Source: Alteromonas profundi (GTDB lineage: Bacteria; Pseudomonadota; Gammaproteobacteria; Enterobacterales; Alteromonadaceae). Taken from it: DNA of 64,000 bases. The notes under the pieces were generated by a model, which was not told the origin of the DNA, did not search any database, and saw only the letters and a program-made list of their open reading frames with translations. The position numbers and the translations under genes were made by a program. The number at the start of each line of letters is the position of its first letter. Position 1 is the stretch's first letter. The DNA is taken from assembly GCF_010500865.1 (NCBI RefSeq), contig NZ_JAAAWN010000010.1:93484-157483 (forward strand), given 5' to 3'. Below are positions 17,917-26,957 of the stretch, one piece after another.

Positions 17917-19385
17917 GGCATATGCTCTTTTTTTACTAACTGTTTGAAAAGTGAGATAAAATACAAGGCTCTTTGTTGAACCGAAGGAATCTTCCACAAT
18001 GTTACGAGTACGAGAAGTAACAGCGCTAAATAGATAACAACGTACAGTATTCCCGAGCCGAAAAATTCTAAGACAATATTTAATGAAACCGCGTCAATAA
18101 GCTCGCGTGTTATTTTACCTGCAAAGAATGCACACAGAGAAATTATTGTAGAGGATATAACAAAAAACAACCCGGATTTTTTAAGTAGGTAGTATGCGTA
18201 TCCAAGCAGTACCAGACAGCTTAAATAAGCAATAGCAACCCGTGCTTTTGCAAAATCAACAATAGAGGAATATTCAACACCCAATAATGCCAGTAAAAGT
18301 ACAGCCAGCGTAATTGTACTGAATACAAAACTCACCTTTGTCAGGCCCTTTGATAAAAGTAGCCTAACAATGACTTCAGATATTGAGAAAGTCACAATGA
18401 TCAGAGAAAGCGTACCCAATAGAGGCGAAAACTCCCACCATTTTTCATCGAATGCTAGACGGATCAAGGTGTCATGAAAAAAATAAATATAGCCCACTAT
18501 TATCGATGACATAAGCATGATTATAACTAGGCAGTTTGTAAATTGATAAGCGAGCCTTTCGGGCTCGTTTTTAAGCCTGGAAAAAGCTGGCAGCAAAGGG
18601 TTAACGATTGGCCTTATTATTTCATTTGCGGGTAAAGTTGATATATTTTTCATCAAATTAAACCCACCGAGAATATCAATACCAAATAGTCTCGTTGTTA
18701 GGAAAGAATCTGCTTCTGAGCGCGAAAAACCGATAATACCCTGGCCTAATACCCATTTAGAAAATTTCCATTGAGCTTTAATATTTTGAAAACATAAGCG
18801 TACTGGCCATGGGGCGACAAGATATGAGATGAGAAGTTTAAGGGTATATGAGGCAATCATACCAATGACCATTGCCCAGTAGCTTTCTAACAATATAGCC
18901 AAAGGAATGGTGACACAGATACTGACGAGTTTCTCTATTATTGAAAGTTTGGTTATGGGTTTATAATTTAAGTTTCGGCTTTGGACAATAAGACCGGGAC
19001 TAATTAACGCTCCTAACGGAATTACGAGAGAAATACAATAAAGAACAGGCTCTATCAATTCATTCTCGGAGTAAGCAGAAATAAGGGGGATAGCGAAGAT
19101 AAATAAAATAAAACAAGCAGCTTTAAAGATAAGATTTAGCGTCCAAGCAGTGTTGACGTCTTCAGAGGTTATCGTTTCTTTTTGCGCTATATATTGCGGT
19201 GTTCCTGTTTCGCCAATAACATCGAAAAAAAATGCAGTAATTGTTGCCATTGCAACTATACCGAAATCTTCGGGGGTTAGAAAACGGGCTAACACCAACA
19301 TACTTATTATGCCCAGCGACTTTTGGATTACTTTTCCAAATAATAGAAGCAATGACCCGTTAATGGTTTTCTTACCTAATGACAA
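17913..19385 (-). CDS. Wzx-type oligosaccharide flippase (MOP superfamily)
   Basis: This 490-residue integral membrane protein has about twelve to fourteen hydrophobic segments. The N-terminal LFGKVIQKSLGIISMLVLARFLTPEDFGIVAMA is typical of lipopolysaccharide/polysaccharide flippases. It should move the lipid-linked repeat unit across the inner membrane. The start is TTG, strongly supported by AAGGAG six bases upstream. It is the last gene of a run of eleven minus-strand genes beginning near 31.6 kb. It supplies the flippase that makes the locus a Wzx/Wzy-type pathway. Confidence 0.92.
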   Translation of the reverse strand: MSLGKKTINGSLLLLFGKVIQKSLGIISMLVLARFLTPEDFGIVAMATITAFFFDVIGETGTPQYIAQKETITSEDVNTAWTLNLIFKAACFILFIFAIPLISAYSENELIEPVLYCISLVIPLGALISPGLIVQSRNLNYKPITKLSIIEKLVSICVTIPLAILLESYWAMVIGMIASYTLKLLISYLVAPWPVRLCFQNIKAQWKFSKWVLGQGIIGFSRSEADSFLTTRLFGIDILGGFNLMKNISTLPANEIIRPIVNPLLPAFSRLKNEPERLAYQFTNCLVIIMLMSSIIVGYIYFFHDTLIRLAFDEKWWEFSPLLGTLSLIIVTFSISEVIVRLLLSKGLTKVSFVFSTITLAVLLLALLGVEYSSIVDFAKARVAIAYLSCLVLLGYAYYLLKKSGLFFVISSTIISLCAFFAGKITRELIDAVSLNIVLEFFGSGILYVVIYLALLLLVLVTLWKIPSVQQRALYFISLFKQLVKKEHMP

Positions 19386-19403
19386 CTACCGCTCCTTAAT
19401 TGT

Positions 19404-20042
19404 CTAACTTTTTATTTTTTTCGCCGGCGTTCCAACAACTTTAGCTGATGCTTCCACGTCATGGATAACAGTTGCGCCTGCACCCACAATTACGCTACTA
19501 CCAATACAAATATTCTGTACAACAATCGCGCCAATACCTACCATGCTGCACTCGCCAACTACCACACCTCCAGCGAGTCTGGTGCCAGGAGCAAGGTGCA
19601 CGAAATCACTAATTTCGTTATCGTGATCAACGCTAGCGCAGGTATTAACAATTACACCTGTGCCCAATGTTGTCCCTGTATTTATAACAGAGCCGGGCAT
19701 GATTAGCGCGCCCGCTCCAATTTGTACATCATCGCTGACCACAGCCTGTGGGTGGATTAATGTAGCTAGCGGGTATTTTAGGGCGATAATTGTTTCACAC
19801 AACTTCTTTCTTGCTTGGTTGTCGCCAATTGCCACGAAGTAATCAATTCCCGGTGGAGAGGCACTTATGAAATTTTCAAACGTATCAACAATAGGTAAAC
19901 CTTTGTGATTTTTTTTTCGCGGGTAATTTGAATCTAAAAAAAACACGCTTTCATATTCGAGGGAAATTTTTGCGCAGTCGTAGGCAACACTACCATGGCC
20001 ACCCGCGCCAATAATTGCTAATTTTTTCTTGTTATTGTTCAC
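19404..20042 (-). CDS. PglD/NeuD-family sugar O- or N-acyltransferase
   Basis: This 212-residue cytoplasmic acyltransferase has an N-terminal Rossmann-like sugar-binding part (LAIIGAGGHGSVAYDCA) and a C-terminal left-handed beta-helix with hexapeptide repeats. The catalytic-type His is in SVDHDNEISDFVHLAPG, and the end is KVVGTPAKKI. PglD homologues N-acetylate UDP-4-amino-sugars, NeuD homologues O-acetylate sialic acid; the DegT aminotransferase nearby favours the first. The start is GTG, inside the 3' end of the upstream gene by 11 bp, so translation is coupled. Confidence 0.9.
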   Translation of the reverse strand: MNNNKKKLAIIGAGGHGSVAYDCAKISLEYESVFFLDSNYPRKKNHKGLPIVDTFENFISASPPGIDYFVAIGDNQARKKLCETIIALKYPLATLIHPQAVVSDDVQIGAGALIMPGSVINTGTTLGTGVIVNTCASVDHDNEISDFVHLAPGTRLAGGVVVGECSMVGIGAIVVQNICIGSSVIVGAGATVIHDVEASAKVVGTPAKKIKS

Positions 20043-21126
20043 GTCCCATTACCCTGTTTTTTATCTTCTCTGATACTCTATGTACGATATAAAAGGCATT
20101 ATTGAGACATTCTTTGACTAACAGGTAGAGCCTTGAGTAGTGATTTAATTGTTGTCGGGATGACTTATTGAGGGTACTTTCTGCTGCGCAGAGATATTGG
20201 TTACTTACAAATTCCAGCGTTTGCGTATGCGCATATTCATTCTTAAAGGCTTTAATTTCATCGAAGTATTCTTTTGATAACCATCGCTCGTGGTTTTCTA
20301 ACGTTGCCAACTTGAGGCCTTTATTTAGAAAATACTCATATCCATAGGAATGTTCGCTTATAGCGAAAGGTATGCCATTGAAAACATACTTTTGGGCTTT
20401 AGTTGGTGGCTTTAGATTATGTGCAAAGCCATCATTTTTGGTATCAAATGCGGCTTTGCATGACAGCATATATTCTTCTTGTTTATTTGCGCTCCATTGC
20501 TCGAGCTCTACTCCATTTAATACCACTTCATGCTCACTTTCTTGAAGTGAATAGCCAATTCCTGCTTCTTGCAGTTTTTTTCTTAGAAAGTCCACTTTGG
20601 CCGGCAGATTTTCTAAATCCGTCAGCACTTTTAATGGATGGGGTAACTCGTGCTTTGATAACGCTTTGAAAAGTGGTGGGAGGTATTCAATATGACCTAT
20701 CCATAAAATAAAACCTTCGTCTTGAAAGCTTACCGCTTCAGGTAAACGATATTTAAGGTAATGATCTACACATGCAACATTTTTCACATCGTTAGGTAAA
20801 TGAATTCTCAAGCGTTCATTGTGCAGTAATATACAATCGAACTGCGCTAGTTTAACCCTTTCTTTCGCAAACAGTGCTGGGTGATGGAAGTAGTCAATAG
20901 GAAAATAGAGTACTTTAATCCCTCTTTTTTGAGCATTTAGCAGCCAGTTTAGCGGGGGCATTAATTTGATAATAAAAATGACCTCGACATCGGGGATGGC
21001 TTCAAAATTGTCGAAAAGTTTTACGTCTATATCATCGTATGAGTACCTTAAAAATTGGGCCACATCTCTTCCAACCCAATCGGTGGAAGGAAGATGTACC
21101 ATTGGGCCAAATGCAACTGTTCTCAT
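20032..21126 (-). CDS. Probable glycosyltransferase (GT-B-like), unassigned family
   Basis: This 364-residue soluble protein has no family I can name with certainty. The N-terminal half has alternating beta/alpha character (VEVIFIIKLMPPLNWLL, VLYFPIDYFHHP). A late stretch LKPPTKAQKYVFNGIPFAI resembles the donor-site region of GT-B enzymes (K-P-x-K-x-x-E/Q-x-x-x-x-G-x-P). It overlaps the next upstream gene by ATGA and the downstream acyltransferase by 11 bp, so it is embedded in a tightly coupled unit. A sugar-transfer role is inferred from fold hints and context. Confidence 0.65.
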   Translation of the reverse strand: MRTVAFGPMVHLPSTDWVGRDVAQFLRYSYDDIDVKLFDNFEAIPDVEVIFIIKLMPPLNWLLNAQKRGIKVLYFPIDYFHHPALFAKERVKLAQFDCILLHNERLRIHLPNDVKNVACVDHYLKYRLPEAVSFQDEGFILWIGHIEYLPPLFKALSKHELPHPLKVLTDLENLPAKVDFLRKKLQEAGIGYSLQESEHEVVLNGVELEQWSANKQEEYMLSCKAAFDTKNDGFAHNLKPPTKAQKYVFNGIPFAISEHSYGYEYFLNKGLKLATLENHERWLSKEYFDEIKAFKNEYAHTQTLEFVSNQYLCAAESTLNKSSRQQLNHYSRLYLLVKECLNNAFYIVHRVSEKIKNRVMGREQ

Positions 21127-22457
21127 GTTGGTAATCTCATACAGCGTGTATTCTCAATATCACTTTTAAAATTATCACTCTGCGAAGCATCAAAATATGT
21201 CATACAATCAAGCAAGTTTACTTTAACCGCCAATTTGTCTACCGACTCACTTTCATTAGTACAGAACGCATTTATCGTATCTGTTAGTATTTGCGTGGCA
21301 ATAAAACAAGTGTGATGCTGCATGACATAGTCACGGGGCGCGTATTTTTGGTAATTTTCGAGCATCGATTTAATATTGCTAGCTAGCGCTTTTTCTTCGC
21401 TCCATATCCCAGTTTTATCATTTATATAGGGATACTTCATTCCGTAGTTAAAGCCTTTACGTATAATACAAGGTACGTCACTAAACATCCCTTCGATAAT
21501 ACTTCTATTTAAACCTTCAAAACGAGACCATAGCAAGTTAATTTTTGACCGCTTTAATAGTGCGCCCACTTCGGTTGGGGGAATTTTTTCGTGATATTCT
21601 AGTAAATCATCCACGTTATAATAGCTGGCTAATGCCTTGATATCATCCAGCGTCATCTCAACGTTATAACCAACGAGCGCAACTTTTAAATGGGGGTGGC
21701 TTTGCTTTAATTGTCGAAGCGCATCAAAAATACGATAGTGACGTTTGAAGTAAGTCCAGCTAGAAATAACTATGATATCAATGTCTTTTTTACACCCCAT
21801 GGCCGGCTTAAAATTACGATGGTCGACCCACCAGTTTGAGCTTAAGGGGACAGGTTTAAGGTTTGTTTCGATATCGTTTAAAAACTTAGTATCTCGCGCT
21901 TCATACGCCATAACGAATACAGGCGCATTAAGGGTTGCGTAAGCTAAAATGCCAGGCTCACAGGTCCCGGCCCAACTTGGCTCGAGAACGATATGGTAGT
22001 GCTCTGAAAGTGCATTCATGTCGTAAAATTTAAAAAGAAGGGGAAAGTAATAGCTGTATTTTATGAGCAGTACACCTTTTTGCCCTTTATTGTAGCGTTT
22101 CAAAAACAAACAAACGCCATCGAAAAGCAGCTGTGGATCAGCAAAAAATTTCTTTGTATTAGGCTTGGGCTCAAGTGAATCAACCAATTGCTCAATAAAT
22201 AGTTCCCTATTTTCAATCGTATTTTTACCTTTAAATAACGTATTTTGAACAATCTTTAGAATGATTTTTTCCGATCCCCACCACCCACTTCTGTGAACTT
22301 TTGACGCTAGTTCAATTGCACGTAGTATTTTTTTTGTTCGATAGAGGAAAGCTATTTGCGCGGCCAGTAATAGAACAATGGGAAATTGAAGTAGTGGAAT
22401 ATCATATTTAACAAACTCTGTTAACTTGCTTTTTATTTCATATATTTTGGCGTGCAT
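21123..22457 (-). CDS. Glycosyltransferase family 1/4-like (GT-B)
   Basis: This 444-residue protein has a C-terminal GT-B donor domain. A Rossmann part DIDIIVISSWTYFKRH precedes VALVGYN, and the E-x7-E motif EGLNRSIIE is followed by GMFSDVPCIIRKG. The N-terminal region includes a hydrophobic segment (LLQFPIVLLLAAQIAFLY, about 19-36) that could attach it to the membrane, where the lipid-linked acceptor is. The downstream gene starts in its stop codon (ATGA). It is the boundary gene between the variable cassette and the exosortase-associated set. The sugar donor is unknown. Confidence 0.82.
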   Translation of the reverse strand: MHAKIYEIKSKLTEFVKYDIPLLQFPIVLLLAAQIAFLYRTKKILRAIELASKVHRSGWWGSEKIILKIVQNTLFKGKNTIENRELFIEQLVDSLEPKPNTKKFFADPQLLFDGVCLFLKRYNKGQKGVLLIKYSYYFPLLFKFYDMNALSEHYHIVLEPSWAGTCEPGILAYATLNAPVFVMAYEARDTKFLNDIETNLKPVPLSSNWWVDHRNFKPAMGCKKDIDIIVISSWTYFKRHYRIFDALRQLKQSHPHLKVALVGYNVEMTLDDIKALASYYNVDDLLEYHEKIPPTEVGALLKRSKINLLWSRFEGLNRSIIEGMFSDVPCIIRKGFNYGMKYPYINDKTGIWSEEKALASNIKSMLENYQKYAPRDYVMQHHTCFIATQILTDTINAFCTNESESVDKLAVKVNLLDCMTYFDASQSDNFKSDIENTRCMRLPT

Positions 22458-22562
22458 GTTTTATACTTCTAGTTTGTTTAATTCGTTATTTTACTTTTTT
22501 GATGCAAAACGTCCACCGAGGTAAATAGCCCCTAGGATCTCATCGTACATCGGCGTAAATAT

Positions 22563-23948
22563 TTATTGGTGTACTTTGTAAACTAAAAACAATGGGGCTC
22601 GGTTATACGCGTGCAAGTTATCTCCATTTCTTATTGAGATGAAAAGGCGGTCATTGTATTTGTCGAAAGAGCCGCTTGTAATTGCGACGCTTTCGATACT
22701 TTCGGGCAGGGGAAATAGACCGTAGTCATAAGGTTCAACATCGTGGGGCGCCATCAGTCCTAGTTTTACTTTTACGAGGTCGCTTACGTCCCATGCCCAA
22801 TAATATGGGTAGGTATCACTAGCGTCCTTAGCACATTGCCCTCCACATTCGTTGCCATTATTCTGAATAATTTTATAACCGATACCCGATTCATGGCCAC
22901 CTGAAAAACCAATCGTTAGGTAGGTGCGTGTGTTAGGTATGATAAAGCCATACGCGGCGTTTGATAGGATAGTCCATAATTTATTCCTTCCATCGCGATT
23001 GTATAAAATATTATTTACATCCGTTACGATTGGATATGTGTTTTTATCCCGTAATATTTGTTTTAATGAAAAGTCTAGAAGTGGCGTAGTGGGGATCTTA
23101 CCTGAAGGAGCATAAATTACGTCCTCTCGCGCATCAAAAGAGAATGCTGTTGGGCCCACAGAAAGACGAGAAATGATAGACGCAAACGGCTGAGAACCAG
23201 CGAGGTGCGTACCTCCTAAAAGCGACTGTAATTCCTCTGGGATTTCACTTATCCAGCCTGCCGCATGCGCTGCGCCTTCAAGCTGATAAGGACCGAAAAC
23301 TTTGCTATTAGAAAGATCTTTAGAATTCCAGAATATAATACTGGTATCTGTCTCTCTACCACTTGCATCATACCAGTTGATATAATTAAGCATTAGCGCG
23401 TTGTCAATCTTAGCCAAACCTGTGGGCCTGAAGTAGTTATTAATTCCCGTGTCTACGCGGTCGGTATTATAAAATTCAGTGAATAATTGGCGCGGGTTTT
23501 CAGCTATTGCAAATTTACTAATATCCGAAGTTTTTATAATATCAGGCACGGTGAATTCGGCAATTGGGCTAGTTTTTTGATTACCGATAACATAAACGGA
23601 ATTTCGCTTTGGATCATAGGTAAACACACCGTATGAATAGTTAAAGGAAGCAGACTGTGAATTCCCAAATTGGCCCAATGACACTCGAAAGCCGCCTGCA
23701 TAAGACAAAACATCAGTTGTTACCCGTGGTAGGTCAATCAATGCATCAAGCGCAAAAGCCCAATCACAATGCTGTTGCTCATTTGCGGCATGTCGCTTCA
23801 GAGCTGGCGTAAATTCAGTTAACGATGTCTTCGATAATAATTCGAGACATTGTGATTTAGCTGAATTTCGACTATCAGATGCCAAGGCTGTAGGCAGTAT
23901 TATCCAACAAAGTGCAATCAATAAACTAAGACGCGCTAATATTTTCAT
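22563..23948 (-). CDS. Exported protein of unknown function within the exosortase locus
   Basis: This 461-residue protein has a clear Sec signal peptide (hydrophobic 5-22, cleavage after ALA near residue 23). The mature part is rich in Tyr, Asn and Ser with blade-like segments such as GVFTYDPKRNSVYVIGNQ and YGFIIPNTRTYLTIGF. This may indicate a beta-propeller, but I do not recognise the family. A CGGQC pair suggests a periplasmic disulphide. There is no PEP-CTERM tail or membrane anchor. It overlaps the upstream glycosyltransferase by 23 bp, so it is co-expressed with it. It may bind or process the exopolysaccharide; this is a guess from location. Confidence 0.75.
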   Translation of the reverse strand: MKILARLSLLIALCWIILPTALASDSRNSAKSQCLELLSKTSLTEFTPALKRHAANEQQHCDWAFALDALIDLPRVTTDVLSYAGGFRVSLGQFGNSQSASFNYSYGVFTYDPKRNSVYVIGNQKTSPIAEFTVPDIIKTSDISKFAIAENPRQLFTEFYNTDRVDTGINNYFRPTGLAKIDNALMLNYINWYDASGRETDTSIIFWNSKDLSNSKVFGPYQLEGAAHAAGWISEIPEELQSLLGGTHLAGSQPFASIISRLSVGPTAFSFDAREDVIYAPSGKIPTTPLLDFSLKQILRDKNTYPIVTDVNNILYNRDGRNKLWTILSNAAYGFIIPNTRTYLTIGFSGGHESGIGYKIIQNNGNECGGQCAKDASDTYPYYWAWDVSDLVKVKLGLMAPHDVEPYDYGLFPLPESIESVAITSGSFDKYNDRLFISIRNGDNLHAYNRAPLFLVYKVHQ

Positions 23949-25038
23949 AAAGTTCCCTGTATGCCGCGTTCATGCATTTTACGTCAAACTTTTCATCGAA
24001 AATTTGCCTGGCTTGTGTTGCCATTATTGCCTGCTGCTGTGGGTCTTCTAGTAGCGCGACAATAGCGTTTGCGAAGGCGTCAGCGTTGTCATTTTCCACT
24101 ACCATTCCAGATACCTTGTGTTTGACTATTTCGGGGTTTCCTCCAGCGTCAGTTACCACGCACGGTTTCGATAATGACATGGCCTCTAGTAGGGTCATCG
24201 ACGTCCCTTCACTTAATGAAGATAGCACAAACACATCGAAAAGGTTGATATAGTCGGTGGGATTGGTTTTGTACCCTACAAACCTAACAAAGTTACCAAT
24301 ATTTAATTCTTCGGTAAGTAATTCAAGTGTCTGTCGCATTTCACCATCACCCACTATAACTAAATATGTTTGTGGAATTCGCTCACAGATTATCGAAAAT
24401 GCACGTAGTAACATAACGTGGTTTTTTATTGGGTCTAAGCGCGCTACTGTGCCTATTACATTTGCTTCAGGGGGGAGGGTGAGCTCTGTTCTTAGCGCAG
24501 TTGTTTTAGTTGTAACTGCACTTAAGGGTTTGATGCCATTATAAATAGTTTGAATTTTATTTATGGGGATATGTTCAAATTTGGCTACTGCTTGTTTTGT
24601 AGCGTCAGAGATGGCTGTTACTGCATGGGTGCAACGAGATAATAAGGGGTTAACGAGTTTCCGTTTCCACGTTGTGGAGTCGGGGTAAAAGCGGCCGTGT
24701 TCGGTAAAAACCACCTTAGCAGACGTAAATAGCGCCGCCATTGTTCCGTAAACCCATGGCGTGTATTGGTGGCAGTGAACAACATCTATTTTATGGTGTT
24801 TAATGTGCTTTCTTATTGCCGTAATTATGCTCACGTCAAAACCTGGCGTTCGCGCTTTAGTTGAAATAGGCACACCTTTCTTTTTGAGCTGCTCTCCCCA
24901 AGGGCCTAACGGCGATTCGATACAAAATATAGACATATGCTTTGAGGGATCGGTGTTGCCTTCTATGAGGTTTTTTATCACCATTTCGGTGCCGCCGATG
25001 CGCATATCGAAAGTTACATGAAGTATGTTCATTCGCAT
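23926..25038 (-). CDS. Glycosyltransferase family 4, probably the PEP-CTERM/EpsH1-associated sugar transferase
   Basis: This 370-residue GT-B enzyme has the N-terminal NILHVTFDMRIGGTEMVIKN glycine loop, the acceptor-side HCHQYTPWVYG, and the donor-site E-x7-E motif EGTSMTLLE followed by AMSLSKPCVVTDAGG. The overall form and neighbours fit the TIGR03088 type found with exosortase A. It should add a sugar to the lipid-linked repeat at the inner membrane. Two starts are possible: the ATG at 25038, or the one at 25032 that overlaps the amidotransferase stop as ATGA and suggests coupling. Specificity is unknown. Confidence 0.88.
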   Translation of the reverse strand: MRMNILHVTFDMRIGGTEMVIKNLIEGNTDPSKHMSIFCIESPLGPWGEQLKKKGVPISTKARTPGFDVSIITAIRKHIKHHKIDVVHCHQYTPWVYGTMAALFTSAKVVFTEHGRFYPDSTTWKRKLVNPLLSRCTHAVTAISDATKQAVAKFEHIPINKIQTIYNGIKPLSAVTTKTTALRTELTLPPEANVIGTVARLDPIKNHVMLLRAFSIICERIPQTYLVIVGDGEMRQTLELLTEELNIGNFVRFVGYKTNPTDYINLFDVFVLSSLSEGTSMTLLEAMSLSKPCVVTDAGGNPEIVKHKVSGMVVENDNADAFANAIVALLEDPQQQAIMATQARQIFDEKFDVKCMNAAYRELYENISAS

Positions 25039-26927
25039 TCAGCCTGTTGCACTGCATAATTGTTGTACCAAAGCTGGAACATTAACATGCTCCAAAGCAA
25101 GATACCGTGATTGGCGCTATTTTGTTGATGCTCATTCCACAGCTTTTCAATTTCGCTTTGGCGGAAAAACTCTTTTAACCCTGCCGAGCTTCGCAATACA
25201 TTGGTAACAGCCATATCTTTTAATTCATTTCTAAACCAGTCGTCTAATGGGGTGCTAAACCCCATTTTCTTTCTATAAAGCAAAGTGTCGGGAATGAAGG
25301 GTTTAAAGACTTCTTTTAACAAATATTTCTTCTCGCCGTTTCGGTACTTTTCCTCGGAAGGGAGCGTAGCGGCGAACTCAGCCACTTGATAATCTAAAAT
25401 CGGCGCCCGCACCTCTAATGAATTAGCCATACTCATACGATCTACTTTCACCAATATATCTCCTGTCATATAGGTTTTTATATCGGTATATAAAATTTTA
25501 CTTAAGTGATCGGGGCCATCGGCTTTGTTATACATTTCTATGGTGTAATGACTAGGATGATAGTTATCTAACTGCTGTGCTACTTCTGGCCTTACAAGCT
25601 TTTCCCACGCTTCATCAGTCATCATGCTATTAGTGATATAGAAACCCATTGCAGGGTCGTGGGAAAGGCTGGTTAATAGCGACTTCGCCTTGCGTCCAAC
25701 ATGTCCGGGTATCTTACCTGCAAGCTTTGCGAGGGAAGGGAAAACAGACTTTCGGATAGCACTAGGGAATTTGCTTCGAAGTTTATTTTCAATGTTGTCA
25801 GTCGTGTATTTTTCGTAGCCTGCGAATAGTTCATCTCCACCATCCCCAGCCAGTGCTACAGTGACTTCTTTTCGTGCTAATTCTGATACAAAAAATGTTG
25901 GCACTAACGAGGGGTCAGCGAAGGGTTCATCGAAAAAACGGGCTATATATTCCAATCGTTCAGCAACGTTTTGGTGCACCGTATATTCATGATGTTCAGT
26001 TTGATATTTTTCGGCAATTTCCCTAGCACAATCAGCTTCATTAAAAGCTTCATCGTCAAAACCAATAGTGCAGGTTTTGACTGGGGATTCGCTAGCTTGT
26101 GCCATCATTGCAACGACACCAGAACTATCCACGCCGCCACTTAGAAACGCGCCTAGAGGCACATCACTCACCATGCGTTGTTTAGTCGCTTGTTCTAATA
26201 GTACTTTAAGCGTGTCTTGATGGCTTTTCTCATCGCCAGATGCGCTATGTTTGAAGCTGATATCCCAGTATTCATGAATTGAAAAGCCATCGCTGTTTAA
26301 CAGCATATAATGAGCGGGTGGAAGCTTATGAATATGGGTGAAAATACTTTTAGGATCCGGCACGTACTGATAGGCAAAAAAGTCGTATACCGCATCAAGA
26401 CGTATATCGCGAGGGATATCAGGCAAAGCAAGAATGGCTTTTATTTCAGAACCAAACACAAATCTGCCTTCATGAGAGAAATAATAAAGGGGTTTTTTAC
26501 CTAAGCGGTCTCGGGCAATAAATAACTCCTGACGCTTTATATCCCACAGCGCAAACGCAAACATACCGTTAAGTCTATCTAGGCATTTAACTCCATCGCG
26601 TGCATATAGCGCTAAAATTACTTCGGTATCTGTATGGCTGCTGAAACGAACGCCTTCTTTGATGAGTTCTTCACGTAATTCAAGGAAATTATAGATTTCT
26701 CCATTGAATACGATGACCAATGACTCATCTGCAGAAAACATGGGTTGGTTACCCGCTTCTGACAAATCAAGAATACTTAACCTACGGTGGCATAAACCGA
26801 CATGTTCATCTAAGTAAGTGCCACCCGCGTCAGGACCACGATGAAAAATAGCCTGCCCCATGGCGTTAAGTTCAGTATTCGTACCTTCCTGATGATGAAA
26901 GAGGCTAAAACCCGCTATGCCGCACAT
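25029..26927 (-). CDS. asnB: AsnB-like amidotransferase, exosortase A system-associated
   Basis: This 632-residue glutamine-hydrolysing asparagine-synthase-type enzyme starts MCGIAGF, with the catalytic Cys2 of the N-terminal Ntn glutaminase domain. The synthetase domain has the PPi loop LSGGVDSSG near residue 260 and the later AGDGGDELFAGY. In exosortase loci, members of this group (TIGR03108) are thought to amidate a polysaccharide precursor, perhaps a uronic acid, rather than make free asparagine. That role is inference here. It sits between the alkaline-phosphatase-fold gene and a coupled glycosyltransferase. Confidence 0.93.
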   Translation of the reverse strand: MCGIAGFSLFHHQEGTNTELNAMGQAIFHRGPDAGGTYLDEHVGLCHRRLSILDLSEAGNQPMFSADESLVIVFNGEIYNFLELREELIKEGVRFSSHTDTEVILALYARDGVKCLDRLNGMFAFALWDIKRQELFIARDRLGKKPLYYFSHEGRFVFGSEIKAILALPDIPRDIRLDAVYDFFAYQYVPDPKSIFTHIHKLPPAHYMLLNSDGFSIHEYWDISFKHSASGDEKSHQDTLKVLLEQATKQRMVSDVPLGAFLSGGVDSSGVVAMMAQASESPVKTCTIGFDDEAFNEADCAREIAEKYQTEHHEYTVHQNVAERLEYIARFFDEPFADPSLVPTFFVSELARKEVTVALAGDGGDELFAGYEKYTTDNIENKLRSKFPSAIRKSVFPSLAKLAGKIPGHVGRKAKSLLTSLSHDPAMGFYITNSMMTDEAWEKLVRPEVAQQLDNYHPSHYTIEMYNKADGPDHLSKILYTDIKTYMTGDILVKVDRMSMANSLEVRAPILDYQVAEFAATLPSEEKYRNGEKKYLLKEVFKPFIPDTLLYRKKMGFSTPLDDWFRNELKDMAVTNVLRSSAGLKEFFRQSEIEKLWNEHQQNSANHGILLWSMLMFQLWYNNYAVQQAECE

Positions 26928-26957
26928 AAATCGTCCTTCTAACTACTTGGCGTCTCG

